Below, piece by piece: positions 16,810 through 25,722 of a stretch of 64,000 nucleotides of DNA (positions within the stretch are counted from its first letter, which is position 1; every line of letters starts with the position of its first letter). The stretch comes from Clostridiales bacterium (GTDB taxonomy: Bacteria > Bacillota > Clostridia > Lachnospirales > Bianqueaceae). The notes beneath the pieces are model-generated. The model did not search any database and was not told the DNA's origin. It saw only the letters and a program-made list of their open reading frames with translations. The DNA lies in the NCBI GenBank assembly GCA_024689505.1, contig JAILDJ010000177.1:1-64000 (forward strand). Reading direction: 5' to 3'. A program made the position numbers and the translations under genes.

Positions 16810-19239
16810 ATGAAAAAGCAAGCTGAGATCCAACCGCAGCGGGTCGAGATCGAACGGGTCACACCGCCGATCGAGCAAGGTCTCACCGACAGTCAGGTGC
16901 GGATCCGAATGGAAAACGGGTATACGAACGTCATGCCCGAGGATACCAGCCATTCCGTCAAGCAGATCATCAAAAGCAACGTTTTCACGTTCTTCAATTT
17001 ACTGTTCATTCTTCTCGCCGCGGCGATCATCGCCGTGGGTTCCTATAAGAACCTCCTGTTTATGCCCGTTGTTATCGTGAATACGGTCATCGGCATCGTG
17101 CAGGAGCTGCGCGCCAAAAAAGTGCTGGATCAGCTTACGGTCATATCGGCGCCGCACGCGACGGTGGTACGATCCGGGCAGCGGCAGCAGATCCCGGTGG
17201 ATCAATTGGTCATCGATGATCTGATCGTACTGGGCGCCGGCAACCAGATCCCGGCCGATGCCATCGTGCTCAACGGCCAGGTCCAGGTCAACGAATCTCT
17301 CATTACAGGCGAATCCGACGAAGTCACCAAGAATGTGGATGATTCCCTGTACTCAGGCAGCTACGTCGTTTCCGGCTACTGCATCGCCGTATTGCAGCAG
17401 GTCGGTGCTGATTCTTTCGCGGCCCGCCTCACCATCGAAGCGAAGCAGAAAAAGAAGAAGACCCAGTCCGAAATGCTGCGGGCTCTCTCTCGTTTGATCC
17501 AGGTCATCGGATTCTTGATCATTCCCTTGGGTCTCATCGTATTTTATCGTTCCTGGAAAGTGCTTGGCAACCCGCTGAACGATGCCGTCGTCTCCACGGT
17601 CGCCAGTTTGATCGGTATGATCCCCGAAGGTCTGTACCTGCTGACCAGTGTGGCGCTGGCCGTCAGCGTCATTCGGTTGGGACAGAAAAAGACTTTGGTC
17701 CACGACATGGGCTGCATCGAGACATTGGCTCGTGTGGACGTCCTCTGTGTCGATAAGACCGGTACCATCACCGAACCGGACATGAAGGTCACCGATCTGC
17801 GCACCATCCATCCCAACTATAGCGATTCAGAGATCCGTCACATCCTTGGCTTCGTGACTGGCGCGCTGCCGGCGGAAAACATCACCATGCAGGCGCTCAA
17901 AGCTGAATATGATATTCCATCTCCGCGCCGCGCGGTCTCCATTCTGCCTTTCTCTTCTGTTACCAAATGCAGTGCCGTCTTCTTCGAGGATAACGAAAGC
18001 TATTATATCGGCGCACCGGAATTCCTGATGCCCCATATGGACGAGACCTTGCAGCAGACCATCAGTCAGTACGCCGAACAGGGCAAACGTGTCCTGCTGC
18101 TGACCCGTGCAGACGAGGCTTACCATGGTGCCCTTCCCGAGAATCCCATTCCGCTGGCGCTCGTCATGTTGATGAACCCCATCCGGGCTGAGGCTAAAGA
18201 TACTTTCGGTTTCTTCGCTGAGCAAGGTGTAAATATCAAGGTCATTTCCGGTGATAATCCTCTGACCGTATCCCGCATCGCTGAACAGGCCGGCATCGCC
18301 AACGCATCGCAGTATGTCGATGCCACCACGCTTACGACCGACGCTTTGATCGATGAAGCGATGGAAACCTATACCGTCTTCGGCCGCGTCACCCCGGAAC
18401 AAAAGCGCCAGTTCGTGCTCTCTATGAAGAAACATGGGCATCATGTGGCCATGACCGGCGACGGTGTCAACGATCTGCTCGCGCTCAAATCAGCGGACTG
18501 CAGTATTGCGATGGCCTCCGGCAGCGACGCCGCTGCTCAGGTCTCGCAGCTCGTTCTGTTGGATTCCAACTTCGCCGCTATGCCCTCCGTCGTTGCGGAA
18601 GGCCGCCGCGTCGTCAACAACATCGAACGTGCCGCCTCCTTGTTCCTCGTCAAGAACATCTTCTCCTTCTTTGTTGCATTTCTTGCACTGTTCATCCCAC
18701 TTACCTATCCGCTTACTCCGATGCAGCTGTCCCTGATCAGTACGCTGACCATCGGTACGCCTTCCTTCTTCCTGGCCCTCGCACCGAACACGGAACGCGT
18801 CAAAGGCCACTTCCTGAAGAATGTTTTATTCAAGGCAATGCCAGCGGGTCTGACCAATGTTTTCCTGATCTGCGGCACGCTGCTCTTCGCCTATGTCTTC
18901 AAGATGCCCGATGAAGAAAGCTCCACGATCTGCGTGATCCTGATGGGCTTTGTCGGTTTCCTGATGCTGTGGCGTGTCTGCACACCTTTCAATCTCAAAC
19001 GCCGCGTCCTGTGGGGCACCATGTTCACCGGATTTTTGATCGGTGTACTGGGGTTGGGCCATTTCTTCGATCTGACGTCGCTTTCCCTGGGCAGCTGGCT
19101 GGTCTTCATCGTATTCATGCTTTTGGCGGTTCCTACGATCCGTACGATCACACAGATCATGAACTATGGCGCGGACCTGATCAACAAATACATCAGTCCG
19201 TGGATGCGCAAAGTCAAAGAAAAGTGGAACGAACGATAA
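16810..19239 (+). CDS. Cation-translocating P-type ATPase (CtpE-like)
   Basis: This 809-aa membrane pump has two N-terminal transmembrane helices (about 55-95) and an actuator domain with TGES (166-169). The M4 motif is PEGL (272-275), the phosphorylated Asp315 is in DKTGTIT, and the hinge is MTGDGVNDLLALK. A C-terminal bundle of helices follows. There is no N-terminal metal-binding CXXC, so it is not a soft-metal pump. PEGL and the overall plan resemble CtpE-type calcium pumps; a proton- or calcium-coupled role is inferred. GGAGG precedes the ATG. It is monocistronic with its own terminator. Confidence 0.93.
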   Translation: MKKQAEIQPQRVEIERVTPPIEQGLTDSQVRIRMENGYTNVMPEDTSHSVKQIIKSNVFTFFNLLFILLAAAIIAVGSYKNLLFMPVVIVNTVIGIVQELRAKKVLDQLTVISAPHATVVRSGQRQQIPVDQLVIDDLIVLGAGNQIPADAIVLNGQVQVNESLITGESDEVTKNVDDSLYSGSYVVSGYCIAVLQQVGADSFAARLTIEAKQKKKKTQSEMLRALSRLIQVIGFLIIPLGLIVFYRSWKVLGNPLNDAVVSTVASLIGMIPEGLYLLTSVALAVSVIRLGQKKTLVHDMGCIETLARVDVLCVDKTGTITEPDMKVTDLRTIHPNYSDSEIRHILGFVTGALPAENITMQALKAEYDIPSPRRAVSILPFSSVTKCSAVFFEDNESYYIGAPEFLMPHMDETLQQTISQYAEQGKRVLLLTRADEAYHGALPENPIPLALVMLMNPIRAEAKDTFGFFAEQGVNIKVISGDNPLTVSRIAEQAGIANASQYVDATTLTTDALIDEAMETYTVFGRVTPEQKRQFVLSMKKHGHHVAMTGDGVNDLLALKSADCSIAMASGSDAAAQVSQLVLLDSNFAAMPSVVAEGRRVVNNIERAASLFLVKNIFSFFVAFLALFIPLTYPLTPMQLSLISTLTIGTPSFFLALAPNTERVKGHFLKNVLFKAMPAGLTNVFLICGTLLFAYVFKMPDEESSTICVILMGFVGFLMLWRVCTPFNLKRRVLWGTMFTGFLIGVLGLGHFFDLTSLSLGSWLVFIVFMLLAVPTIRTITQIMNYGADLINKYISPWMRKVKEKWNER

Positions 19240-19256
19240 CTTCTAAAAAGAAAAAT

Positions 19257-19292
19257 GCCGATATACTTTCAAGGTATATCGGCTATTTTTTT
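19257..19292. terminator. Terminator between P-type ATPase and ABC permease
   Basis: GCCGATATAC-N7-GTATATCGGC is followed by TATTTTTTT on the plus strand and is A-rich on the other side, so it can serve both convergent genes. Confidence 0.88.
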
Positions 19293-19306
19293 CGGAATCG
19301 ACTCCA

Positions 19307-20851
19307 TCAGTTAGGTAATTCCTTATATTTGAACGTTGTGAAATACAAGATGAGCGATACCAGCGAACAGAAGGCTATGACAATGAGCGAAGTGATGTAA
19401 TTGGGATACGGCGCGATCGGCGTGCTTTGGATGTACTGGATCAGCTCCAGGTTGCCGAACAGCATGTATCTGAGGATCCCCGCTGGATACACATAAGTGT
19501 AGATCGTGCTGTAGATCGCAGGACCCGCCAACGACAATAGCAGCATGACCAACATCGGGACAGCGACTGATTCCGTAAGTGTCGCAAACATCAACGTGAT
19601 CACCGATACGATGCAGATCTTGAACGCTTCCAGGAAATAATGCACAACAATGTATAAATGGAATGGGATCTCCACGATCCGGCCATGGATAAAGGAAATG
19701 AACGCAGGCCCGGCGCCGGAACTGACGCTTTGACCGATCGTGGTATTGCTGAACAGGAGACGGCCGGCGACCATACCAAATAGTGGTATGATCAGCGACA
19801 GTAATATGATCGTGATGATCAAAGTGATCAATTTGGCTGCAGCGATCTGTGTTCTGGAATAGGGAGCCAGCACGACCTGTCGGATCGTTCTGCGCCGGAA
19901 TTCATCAGCCATGATGAAAGAAGCCAATCCAATGGACAGTGCCATTACGATGCGCATCAGATTCTTGATGGACAGCACGAAGGCACTGTAGGTCGTCGTC
20001 TTCGCACGCTCCGCCATCTTCTCATAGATGGACAGCGGGATCTGATCGTTCTTCAGCGCATATTCGTTGACGCGGATGCGGCGCTGAGTCCAGCTCTTCT
20101 GCCGGTCCAGTTCTTCTTGTTTCAAATCTACGAACGCTTGATCATCGTACTGATAACGGGCCAGCCACTCTTTTTCATCTGCCAGCTCCTGGATCGCCAC
20201 GCTCTTCCACTGGTCGACCGCGCCTGGTGCCGTCTTATACTGGATGTACAGTTTCCAGCTCTCGATCTGTATATCCATCAAAACGGTAGACAGCGTATCC
20301 ATGGATCCATTCTGCTCCGCATAGACCTGCTGCAGTTGTGCCAGCTGCTCCTGCGAATACGCCATATAGTCGTTTTCTTCGACCATACGGATCTGCACAT
20401 CCCGGCGGTTTTCCAGTTTCTGGACCAACGTTGCCCGTGACTCGTAAGTACCAAGGTCCGTATATCCATAATCCGCAGGATTCTGGCCGGCGGCCAGCAG
20501 ATTCAGGATCGTCTGGTTCGTGAAATATTTACTCAGGACATCACTGCGCCAATCCCACTGTGGGATCCCGTGATCCAGCATATATTGCAAGCGGTCGATC
20601 GTAGCCTGTGAGGTCAGGATCGCAGACTGCATCTCCAGATCGGTCTCCCACTGGATCGTCTCGATCTGACCGAAATACGTCTTCTCTCGCTCAAGCTGCT
20701 CTTCTACGATATCCATATCACTGCGGGTATCAGACTGTGCATAGAAGACACTGGTGAAAACGAGGCAGGCAAAGACGATCAGAATAAAGGAAAACAGGAA
20801 GAAATGACGGCGGTGCAGTTTTAAGAATTCGTTACGGATCAGATCACCCAT
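19307..20851 (-). CDS. ABC-2 type transporter permease
   Basis: This is a 514-aa membrane protein. One helix lies near residues 15-38 (FFLFSFILIVFACLVF). A large charged extracytoplasmic segment of about 230 residues with coiled-coil character follows, then about five C-terminal helices. This matches ABC-2 permeases of the bacitracin/antibiotic-resistance or gliding type. It overlaps the ATPase gene by 8 bp, so the two make one transporter. MGDLIRNEFLKLHRR is the typical cytoplasmic start of such permeases. The substrate is unknown. Confidence 0.88.
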   Translation of the reverse strand: MGDLIRNEFLKLHRRHFFLFSFILIVFACLVFTSVFYAQSDTRSDMDIVEEQLEREKTYFGQIETIQWETDLEMQSAILTSQATIDRLQYMLDHGIPQWDWRSDVLSKYFTNQTILNLLAAGQNPADYGYTDLGTYESRATLVQKLENRRDVQIRMVEENDYMAYSQEQLAQLQQVYAEQNGSMDTLSTVLMDIQIESWKLYIQYKTAPGAVDQWKSVAIQELADEKEWLARYQYDDQAFVDLKQEELDRQKSWTQRRIRVNEYALKNDQIPLSIYEKMAERAKTTTYSAFVLSIKNLMRIVMALSIGLASFIMADEFRRRTIRQVVLAPYSRTQIAAAKLITLIITIILLSLIIPLFGMVAGRLLFSNTTIGQSVSSGAGPAFISFIHGRIVEIPFHLYIVVHYFLEAFKICIVSVITLMFATLTESVAVPMLVMLLLSLAGPAIYSTIYTYVYPAGILRYMLFGNLELIQYIQSTPIAPYPNYITSLIVIAFCSLVSLILYFTTFKYKELPN

Positions 20852-21773
20852 GGTCTTCCTCCTCCTGCATCAACTCCATAAAGTACTCTTCCAACGGTTC
20901 ACGGTTGACAGCGATCTCGTAGACGTCGACATCATTGAAGATGAGCGTGCGGTTCATCTGAGGGATCTGCAGGTTTTCTCCGGTCACGATCAGCTCATCA
21001 TCATCGATACGGACCGTAGCATCGTCGAACAAGGCTTCCAGCACTTCAAATCCATGCTGCGGCTGTCCGACCCGGATCCGCACACGGACACGGTTGGGAT
21101 CCAGCAGTTCATGAGAACTCAGGTCGGAAATGAAGCGCCCATCCTTCATAATGATGATCCGGGTACAAAAAGCATCCATCTCCGACAGGATATGACTGGA
21201 GACTACGACGCATGCGCCTCTGGCCGCTTCTTCCTTCAACAGTTCCTTCAATGCCTTGATCCCCACAGGATCCAGATCATCGGTCGGCTCGTCCAGAAGC
21301 AGCAGCGCAGGCCGTGTGACCAGCGCCTGGGCTACGGCCAACATGTATCGCTGCCGGCTGCTATAGGTCGCGACCTTGTCACGGATGCAGCTTTTCAAAC
21401 CGGTCCGATCCACCACCTCACGGATCTCCTCGATGGTGATGTCTTTATAGGGTCTTGCTGTCATCCTGAGATGATCCAGACCCGTCATATAACGATAGTT
21501 AGAAGGATTCTCCAGCACCGCGCTGACGCGGCCTTCGGAATGGATCCCGCGCTTTTCGATGTCCTCGCCGCAGATACGGATCGTACCTTCCGGGGTCCGC
21601 ATATGACGCAGGATCATTCGGATGAGCATGGTCTTACCAGCACTGTTGGGTCCGACCAGTCCCACGATCTCCCCCGCGTACAGGGTACACGAGCAATGAT
21701 CGACCTGCCGACGGCCGCCATGGGTCCGGAAGACATTGTCCAGTTCGAGGATGACTTCTTTTTCTTTACTCAT
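20844..21773 (-). CDS. ABC-2 transporter ATP-binding protein
   Basis: This 309-aa cytoplasmic ATPase has Walker A GPNSAGKTML, Walker B LLLLDEPTDDLD and the H-loop SSHILSE. The signature is YSSRQ rather than LSGGQ, an unusual departure. A C-terminal domain of about 90 residues follows, as in the NatA/CcmA exporter class. I start at ATG 21771-21773 (MSKEKEV) because AAGGA lies 7 bases upstream; the track's TTG is two codons earlier. It overlaps the MFS gene by 8 bp and the permease gene by 8 bp. Confidence 0.9.
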   Translation of the reverse strand: MSKEKEVILELDNVFRTHGGRRQVDHCSCTLYAGEIVGLVGPNSAGKTMLIRMILRHMRTPEGTIRICGEDIEKRGIHSEGRVSAVLENPSNYRYMTGLDHLRMTARPYKDITIEEIREVVDRTGLKSCIRDKVATYSSRQRYMLAVAQALVTRPALLLLDEPTDDLDPVGIKALKELLKEEAARGACVVVSSHILSEMDAFCTRIIIMKDGRFISDLSSHELLDPNRVRVRIRVGQPQHGFEVLEALFDDATVRIDDDELIVTGENLQIPQMNRTLIFNDVDVYEIAVNREPLEEYFMELMQEEEDHG

Positions 21774-22959
21774 GAGCAATTCCTTTTCTTCGCATAAGGA
21801 TCAAAACACCAAGGACCATGACGATCGGGAACAGGATCGCGCACAGGATCCCCATGTCGAGCCGGTCACCGAACAGACCGGAGAGAATACCGATATAACC
21901 AGGTGCCAGTGCACATCCCACATCACCAGCCAGCGCCAGGAAGGCGAACATGGCCGTACCACCCATGGGAATGGCCGCGGATGAGAGACTGAGCGTGCCC
22001 GGCCACATGATGCCAACGGCAAACCCGGTGCATGCGCAGCCCATCAAGGCTAAGACGGGGATCCGCGCAAAGACCGCGATCAAATATGTGATGATGCATA
22101 ACAGACAGCTGCACAGCAGATAGGTCTTCAGCGCTATGTATTTTGAAAGCTTCGCATAAATGACCCGGGAAGAACCCATCAAGATGGCAAACAGGCAAGG
22201 CCCCAACAGATCTCCGACCGATTTTGTGACCTTAAGGCCTGTCTCCGCGAAAGCGGATGACCACTGGCTCATGCCCATCTCAGAAGCGCCGGCAGCCAGC
22301 ATCAGGAAGAAAAACAGCCAGAACAGCTTGTTTTTGAACAAAGTACCGATGGAATGTCCCTGCCCCTCTTCCGTCAGACGACCGATGGGCACGATGCTGA
22401 AATACAAGACGTTGCATAACGGGACCAAAGCCCAAAGGCAGGAAAGGGTCTTCCAGCTTCCAATACCGAACAGTGCGAAGAACGCGGTCGAGATCAGGAC
22501 CATAAGTACGTGTCCCCAGCAATAAAAGGAATGCAGCAGACTCATATTTCCGGATTTCTGATCCGTCGGGCAGGCTTCTACGATAGGACTGATCAAAACT
22601 TCGATGATCCCACCGCCCGTCGCGTATAAGAGGATCGCCAGGACAAGTCCAATGTATGGATCCGCGAAAACACCCGGCAGCACAGGCAGCATCAAAAGCC
22701 CCACACACATGAGCAGATGGGACAGGATGACCAACGGACGGTATCCTACTCTGTCACCGATATTAGCGATGAGCAGATCCATACACAGCTGGACGACAAA
22801 GTTGATCGTCGCAAGAAGTCCCAGTTTTTGAAAGGAGATCCCGTACTGCGTATAGAACATGACAAACAGCAGCGATATGAAATTATTGACTACCGCATGT
22901 GACATGTAGGATATATAGCAGGCACGCAGCGTGTGTTTATAATGCGTTAGTTTTTTCAT
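21766..22959 (-). CDS. MFS transporter
   Basis: This 397-aa polytopic membrane protein has about 12 predicted hydrophobic segments arranged as two six-helix halves. The loop GDRVGYRPLVIL after helix 2 matches the major facilitator signature region. It is predicted to be a secondary carrier in the cytoplasmic membrane. It is first in a unit with the ABC-2 transporter genes, to which it is joined by an 8-bp overlap. That coupling suggests a shared substrate or resistance role, but neither is identified. Confidence 0.87.
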   Translation of the reverse strand: MKKLTHYKHTLRACYISYMSHAVVNNFISLLFVMFYTQYGISFQKLGLLATINFVVQLCMDLLIANIGDRVGYRPLVILSHLLMCVGLLMLPVLPGVFADPYIGLVLAILLYATGGGIIEVLISPIVEACPTDQKSGNMSLLHSFYCWGHVLMVLISTAFFALFGIGSWKTLSCLWALVPLCNVLYFSIVPIGRLTEEGQGHSIGTLFKNKLFWLFFFLMLAAGASEMGMSQWSSAFAETGLKVTKSVGDLLGPCLFAILMGSSRVIYAKLSKYIALKTYLLCSCLLCIITYLIAVFARIPVLALMGCACTGFAVGIMWPGTLSLSSAAIPMGGTAMFAFLALAGDVGCALAPGYIGILSGLFGDRLDMGILCAILFPIVMVLGVLILMRRKGIAHE

Positions 22960-22994
22960 AAAAACATAATGCTCCGATAATAATGATCATATGT

Positions 22995-23044
22995 ATTATA
23001 CCGCAGGTTTACTCTATTGACAATCCCGCAAATTATGATAAAAT
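22995..23044. promoter_or_regulatory. Divergent promoters sharing one -35 sequence
   Basis: The heptamer TTGACAA (23017-23023) serves as -35 in both directions. Plus: TTGACA, 16 bases, TAAAAT (23039-23044), toward the tyrS leader. Minus: TTGTCA, 17 bases, TATAAT (22995-23000), toward the MFS gene. The two polymerases cannot bind at once. Confidence 0.75.
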
Positions 23045-23069
23045 AAGCATGTTCTGTGTATAACTTCAT

Positions 23070-23368
23070 ACGTTTCAAAAGCAGTGAAAAGAACAAGTAC
23101 TGTACAGCGGTTCATACAGAAAGGCGCCGGTCGATGAGAGGCCCATGATAAAACTGTACCAGGAATACATCTTAGAGCTTCGCACCGAACATGCAGATTT
23201 TTCTGCGTCAGTAGGCTGCGACGGATCCTTCCCCTGCAGGGGGTTCACCCGTTATCGTGATAGAATATGTCAAGTATTCGAAGAGGCAGGCAGCGCAAGC
23301 TGTCTGTAAACACAAGGTGGTACCACGAGACAATATGCTCCCGTCCTTATGAGGATCGGGAGCTTTTA
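23070..23368 (+). promoter_or_regulatory. T-box riboswitch, tyrosine type, upstream of tyrS
   Basis: The T-box core AAGGTGGTACCACG lies at 23314-23327, followed by a terminator hairpin GCTCCCGTCC...GGATCGGGAGC (23337-23363) and TTTT. A UAC triplet in AGGAATACATC (23166-23168) fits the tyrosine specifier. Uncharged tRNA-Tyr is expected to stabilise the antiterminator and switch on tyrS. The start of Stem I is approximate. Confidence 0.92.
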
Positions 23369-23412
23369 TATTTTGAAACGTTGCCCACACAGAAAAAACA
23401 TTCCTTAAGGAG

Positions 23413-23480
23413 GACATGCGCCTTCTGATTCTTGTACAAAGATGATTCTCGTGGCGCATGACAAATCGCCTGCGGCGATT
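23413..23480 (+). other. Two further hairpins between T-box terminator and tyrS
   Basis: CATGCGCC/GGCGCATG enclose about 30 bases. Next comes AAATCGCC-TGC-GGCGATTT, a perfect 8-bp hairpin ending about 18 bases before the AAGGAGG site. A nine-codon open frame (MRLLILVQR) starts in the first arm. These are not part of the standard T-box and may tune translation. Confidence 0.5.
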
Positions 23481-23508
23481 TCGCAGGCTAATGCAAGGAG
23501 GATTATTT

Positions 23509-24729
23509 ATGGGTATCTATGAGGAACTGCAGGCAAGAGGTCTGATCGCACAGGTCACCGATGAGCCGCGCATCCGCGATTTGGTCAACAACGGTAAGGC
23601 GGTCTTTTACATCGGTTTTGATCCGACGGCCGACAGCCTTCATGTGGGACATTTCATGGCGCTATGCCTTATGAAACGTCTGCAGGAAGCCGGTAACAAG
23701 CCGATCGCTCTGCTTGGCGGCGGCACCGGCATGATCGGTGATCCCTCCGGCAAGACCGATATGCGCCAGATGCTCACCAAAGAGCAGATCCAGCATAACA
23801 TCGACTGTTTCAAGGAACAGATGAGCCGTTTCATCGACTTCTCCGATGGCAAGGCGCTGATGGTCAACAACGCCGACTGGCTGTTGGATCTCAACTACGT
23901 AGAATTGCTGCGTGAAGTCGGTCCACACTTCACTGTCAACCGCATGCTGGCAGCCGAGTGCTACAAACAGCGCTGGGAAAAGGGTCTGACCTTCATCGAG
24001 TTCAACTACATGATCATGCAGGCCTACGATTTCTACAAGCTGTACACGGAATACGGCTGCAACCTGGAATTCGGCGGCGATGACCAGTGGAGCAACATGC
24101 TGGCCGGTACCGAACTGATCCGCCGCAAGATCGGTGGCGATGCTGACGCTATGACGCAGGTCCTGCTGCTCAACTCCGAAGGCAAAAAGATGGGCAAGAC
24201 CGTTGGCGGCGCCGTTTGGCTGGATCCCAAGAAGACCTCTCCGTACGATTTCTACCAGTACTGGCGCAATGTCGCGGATGCTGACGTTCTGAAGTGTCTG
24301 CGCATGCTCACCTTCCTTCCGCTGGAACAGATCGATGAGATGGATCAGTGGGAAGGTTCTCAGCTCAATACTGCCAAAGAGATCCTGGCCTTCGAGCTGA
24401 CCAAGCTGGTCCATGGCGAAGAAGAAGCCAAGAAAGCTCAGGACAGTGCCCGTGCGCTTTTCGGCGGCGGTCCTTCCGCTGATACACCGACCACCACGCT
24501 GACCGATGCAGATCTGAACAATGGTGTGATCGATGTCATCACCCTCTTCCAGAAAGCCGGCCTGATCGAGTCCCGTTCCGATGGACGCCGTGCCATCCAG
24601 CAAGGCGGCCTTTCCGCAAATGACGCCAAGATCACAAGCTTCGACCAGGTGTTCTCCAGGGATCAGCTGGCAGAAGGTGTCATGCTCAGAAGAGGGAAAA
24701 AGAAGTATATGAAGGTCCTTTTAGGGTAA
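23509..24729 (+). CDS. tyrS: Tyrosyl-tRNA synthetase
   Basis: This enzyme charges tRNA-Tyr. The class I HIGH-like motif is LHVGHFMAL and the KMSKS equivalent is KKMGKT. GFDPTADSLHVGH, GGDDQWSNM and a C-terminal S4 RNA-binding domain (about 340-406, ending RRGKKKYMKV) complete the family plan. I use ATG 23509, preceded by AAGGAGG at 7 bases, giving 406 aa. The track's start at 23458 adds 17 unrelated residues and lies within leader hairpins. Control is by the upstream T-box. Confidence 0.97.
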   Translation: MGIYEELQARGLIAQVTDEPRIRDLVNNGKAVFYIGFDPTADSLHVGHFMALCLMKRLQEAGNKPIALLGGGTGMIGDPSGKTDMRQMLTKEQIQHNIDCFKEQMSRFIDFSDGKALMVNNADWLLDLNYVELLREVGPHFTVNRMLAAECYKQRWEKGLTFIEFNYMIMQAYDFYKLYTEYGCNLEFGGDDQWSNMLAGTELIRRKIGGDADAMTQVLLLNSEGKKMGKTVGGAVWLDPKKTSPYDFYQYWRNVADADVLKCLRMLTFLPLEQIDEMDQWEGSQLNTAKEILAFELTKLVHGEEEAKKAQDSARALFGGGPSADTPTTTLTDADLNNGVIDVITLFQKAGLIESRSDGRRAIQQGGLSANDAKITSFDQVFSRDQLAEGVMLRRGKKKYMKVLLG

Positions 24730-24776
24730 TATATAGAGTCCCTTAAGATCCATTGTTCGCTTACTTCGCGCAAAGT

Positions 24777-24841
24777 CCCCAATATCCTTTGTGCGCTTAC
24801 TTCGCACTACGTGCTCAAAATGCGCACGCAGGATATTGGGG
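24777..24841. repeat. Long intergenic hairpin after tyrS
   Basis: CCCCAATATCCT-tt-GTGCGC pairs with GCGCAC-gc-AGGATATTGGGG across a 25-base loop. The preceding 24735-24776 and the loop both contain CGCTTACTTCGC. The loop also carries GCACTACGT, the complement of ACGTAGTGC in the 38825 repeat. It may end tyrS transcription, though no clean T-tract follows. Confidence 0.6.
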
Positions 24842-24932
24842 GCTCTGTATTATACTATGCTGAAAGGATTTGATTCTTTTTTCTTAATTGATGGTGGTTT
24901 GGTTTCTGATGATTGCAAAAGGGGGTGAGATT

Positions 24933-25601
24933 ATGAAAAGATCATTCGTTGTCGTGTTGATTTGTTTGTTGGTGATCGTTGCAGTGGGGTGTGGTAAGAA
25001 GGTTGATGCTGAGGGCATCGATTATCTGGTTTTGGTCAATAAAGAGAATAAGCTTCCGGATACATGGGAGCGCGAGATCACGATCGTCAAGTATGTGGAT
25101 TCCCAGGGCTGGGACGTGGAAACCGAAAAAGAAGCTTTTGAGGCTTACCAGAAACTGCATGATGCTTTGGAAAAAGAGGACGTCCACGTTGATCTGGATT
25201 CTGCATACCGCAGTGTTGCCGAACAAGAACGGATCGTGAAGGATTTCACCGAGAAATATGGTGAAGATTACGTCAAACAATATGTAGCTGTGCCCGGTTT
25301 TTCAGAGCATCATACCGGCCTGGCCCTGGATCTCTATCTGAATATCGATGGTGCGGATGTCTATGAAAATGAGGACATGGTACAGTACCCTGAAGTTTGG
25401 GCCAAGATCCATGAAAAGCTGGCGGAATACGGTTTTATCCTGCGCTATTTGGAAGGCAGAGAAGCGATCACCGGATATAGCTACGAACCTTGGCACATTC
25501 GCTATGTCGGTGATCCTGCGATCGCAAAAGATATCATGGAAAAAGGCATCACGCTGGAAGAGTATCTTGGCAAACTGCCGACTACCGATGTCGCTCCGTA
25601 A
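24933..25601 (+). CDS. VanY-like D-alanyl-D-alanine carboxypeptidase, lipoprotein
   Basis: This 222-aa lipoprotein of peptidase family M15 (VanY/LAS type) would trim the terminal D-Ala from peptidoglycan stems outside the membrane. The signal peptide MKRSFVVVLICLLVIVAVGC ends in a lipobox with Cys20. The zinc site is complete: His and Asp in SEHHTGLALDL, and catalytic Glu with His in EPWHIRYVG. I start at ATG 24933, after GGGGTGAG; the longer track ORF adds 15 unlikely residues. It is monocistronic, with a terminator after it. Confidence 0.92.
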   Translation: MKRSFVVVLICLLVIVAVGCGKKVDAEGIDYLVLVNKENKLPDTWEREITIVKYVDSQGWDVETEKEAFEAYQKLHDALEKEDVHVDLDSAYRSVAEQERIVKDFTEKYGEDYVKQYVAVPGFSEHHTGLALDLYLNIDGADVYENEDMVQYPEVWAKIHEKLAEYGFILRYLEGREAITGYSYEPWHIRYVGDPAIAKDIMEKGITLEEYLGKLPTTDVAP

Positions 25602-25630
25602 ATTGCAGCTAAGCATGTTTTGATATAAAT

Positions 25631-25685
25631 AAACCCCGTGTTGAGGCATCCATTACTTTTAATAAAGGACCTCAGACGGGGTTTT
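25631..25685 (+). terminator. Terminator of the VanY-like gene
   Basis: AAACCCCGT-g-TTGAGG pairs with CCTCA-g-ACGGGGTTTT across a loop of about 23 bases. The T-rich and A-rich flanks allow use in both directions, including by icd. Confidence 0.8.
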
Positions 25686-25722
25686 GTTTATTTCCTACTG
25701 AACGAACACGCCAGATCTGCCT

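Noticed and set aside
24735-24841. Second T-box or riboswitch upstream of the VanY gene
   Set aside because: There is a long hairpin but no T-box core or other riboswitch consensus; it is treated as an intergenic repeat.
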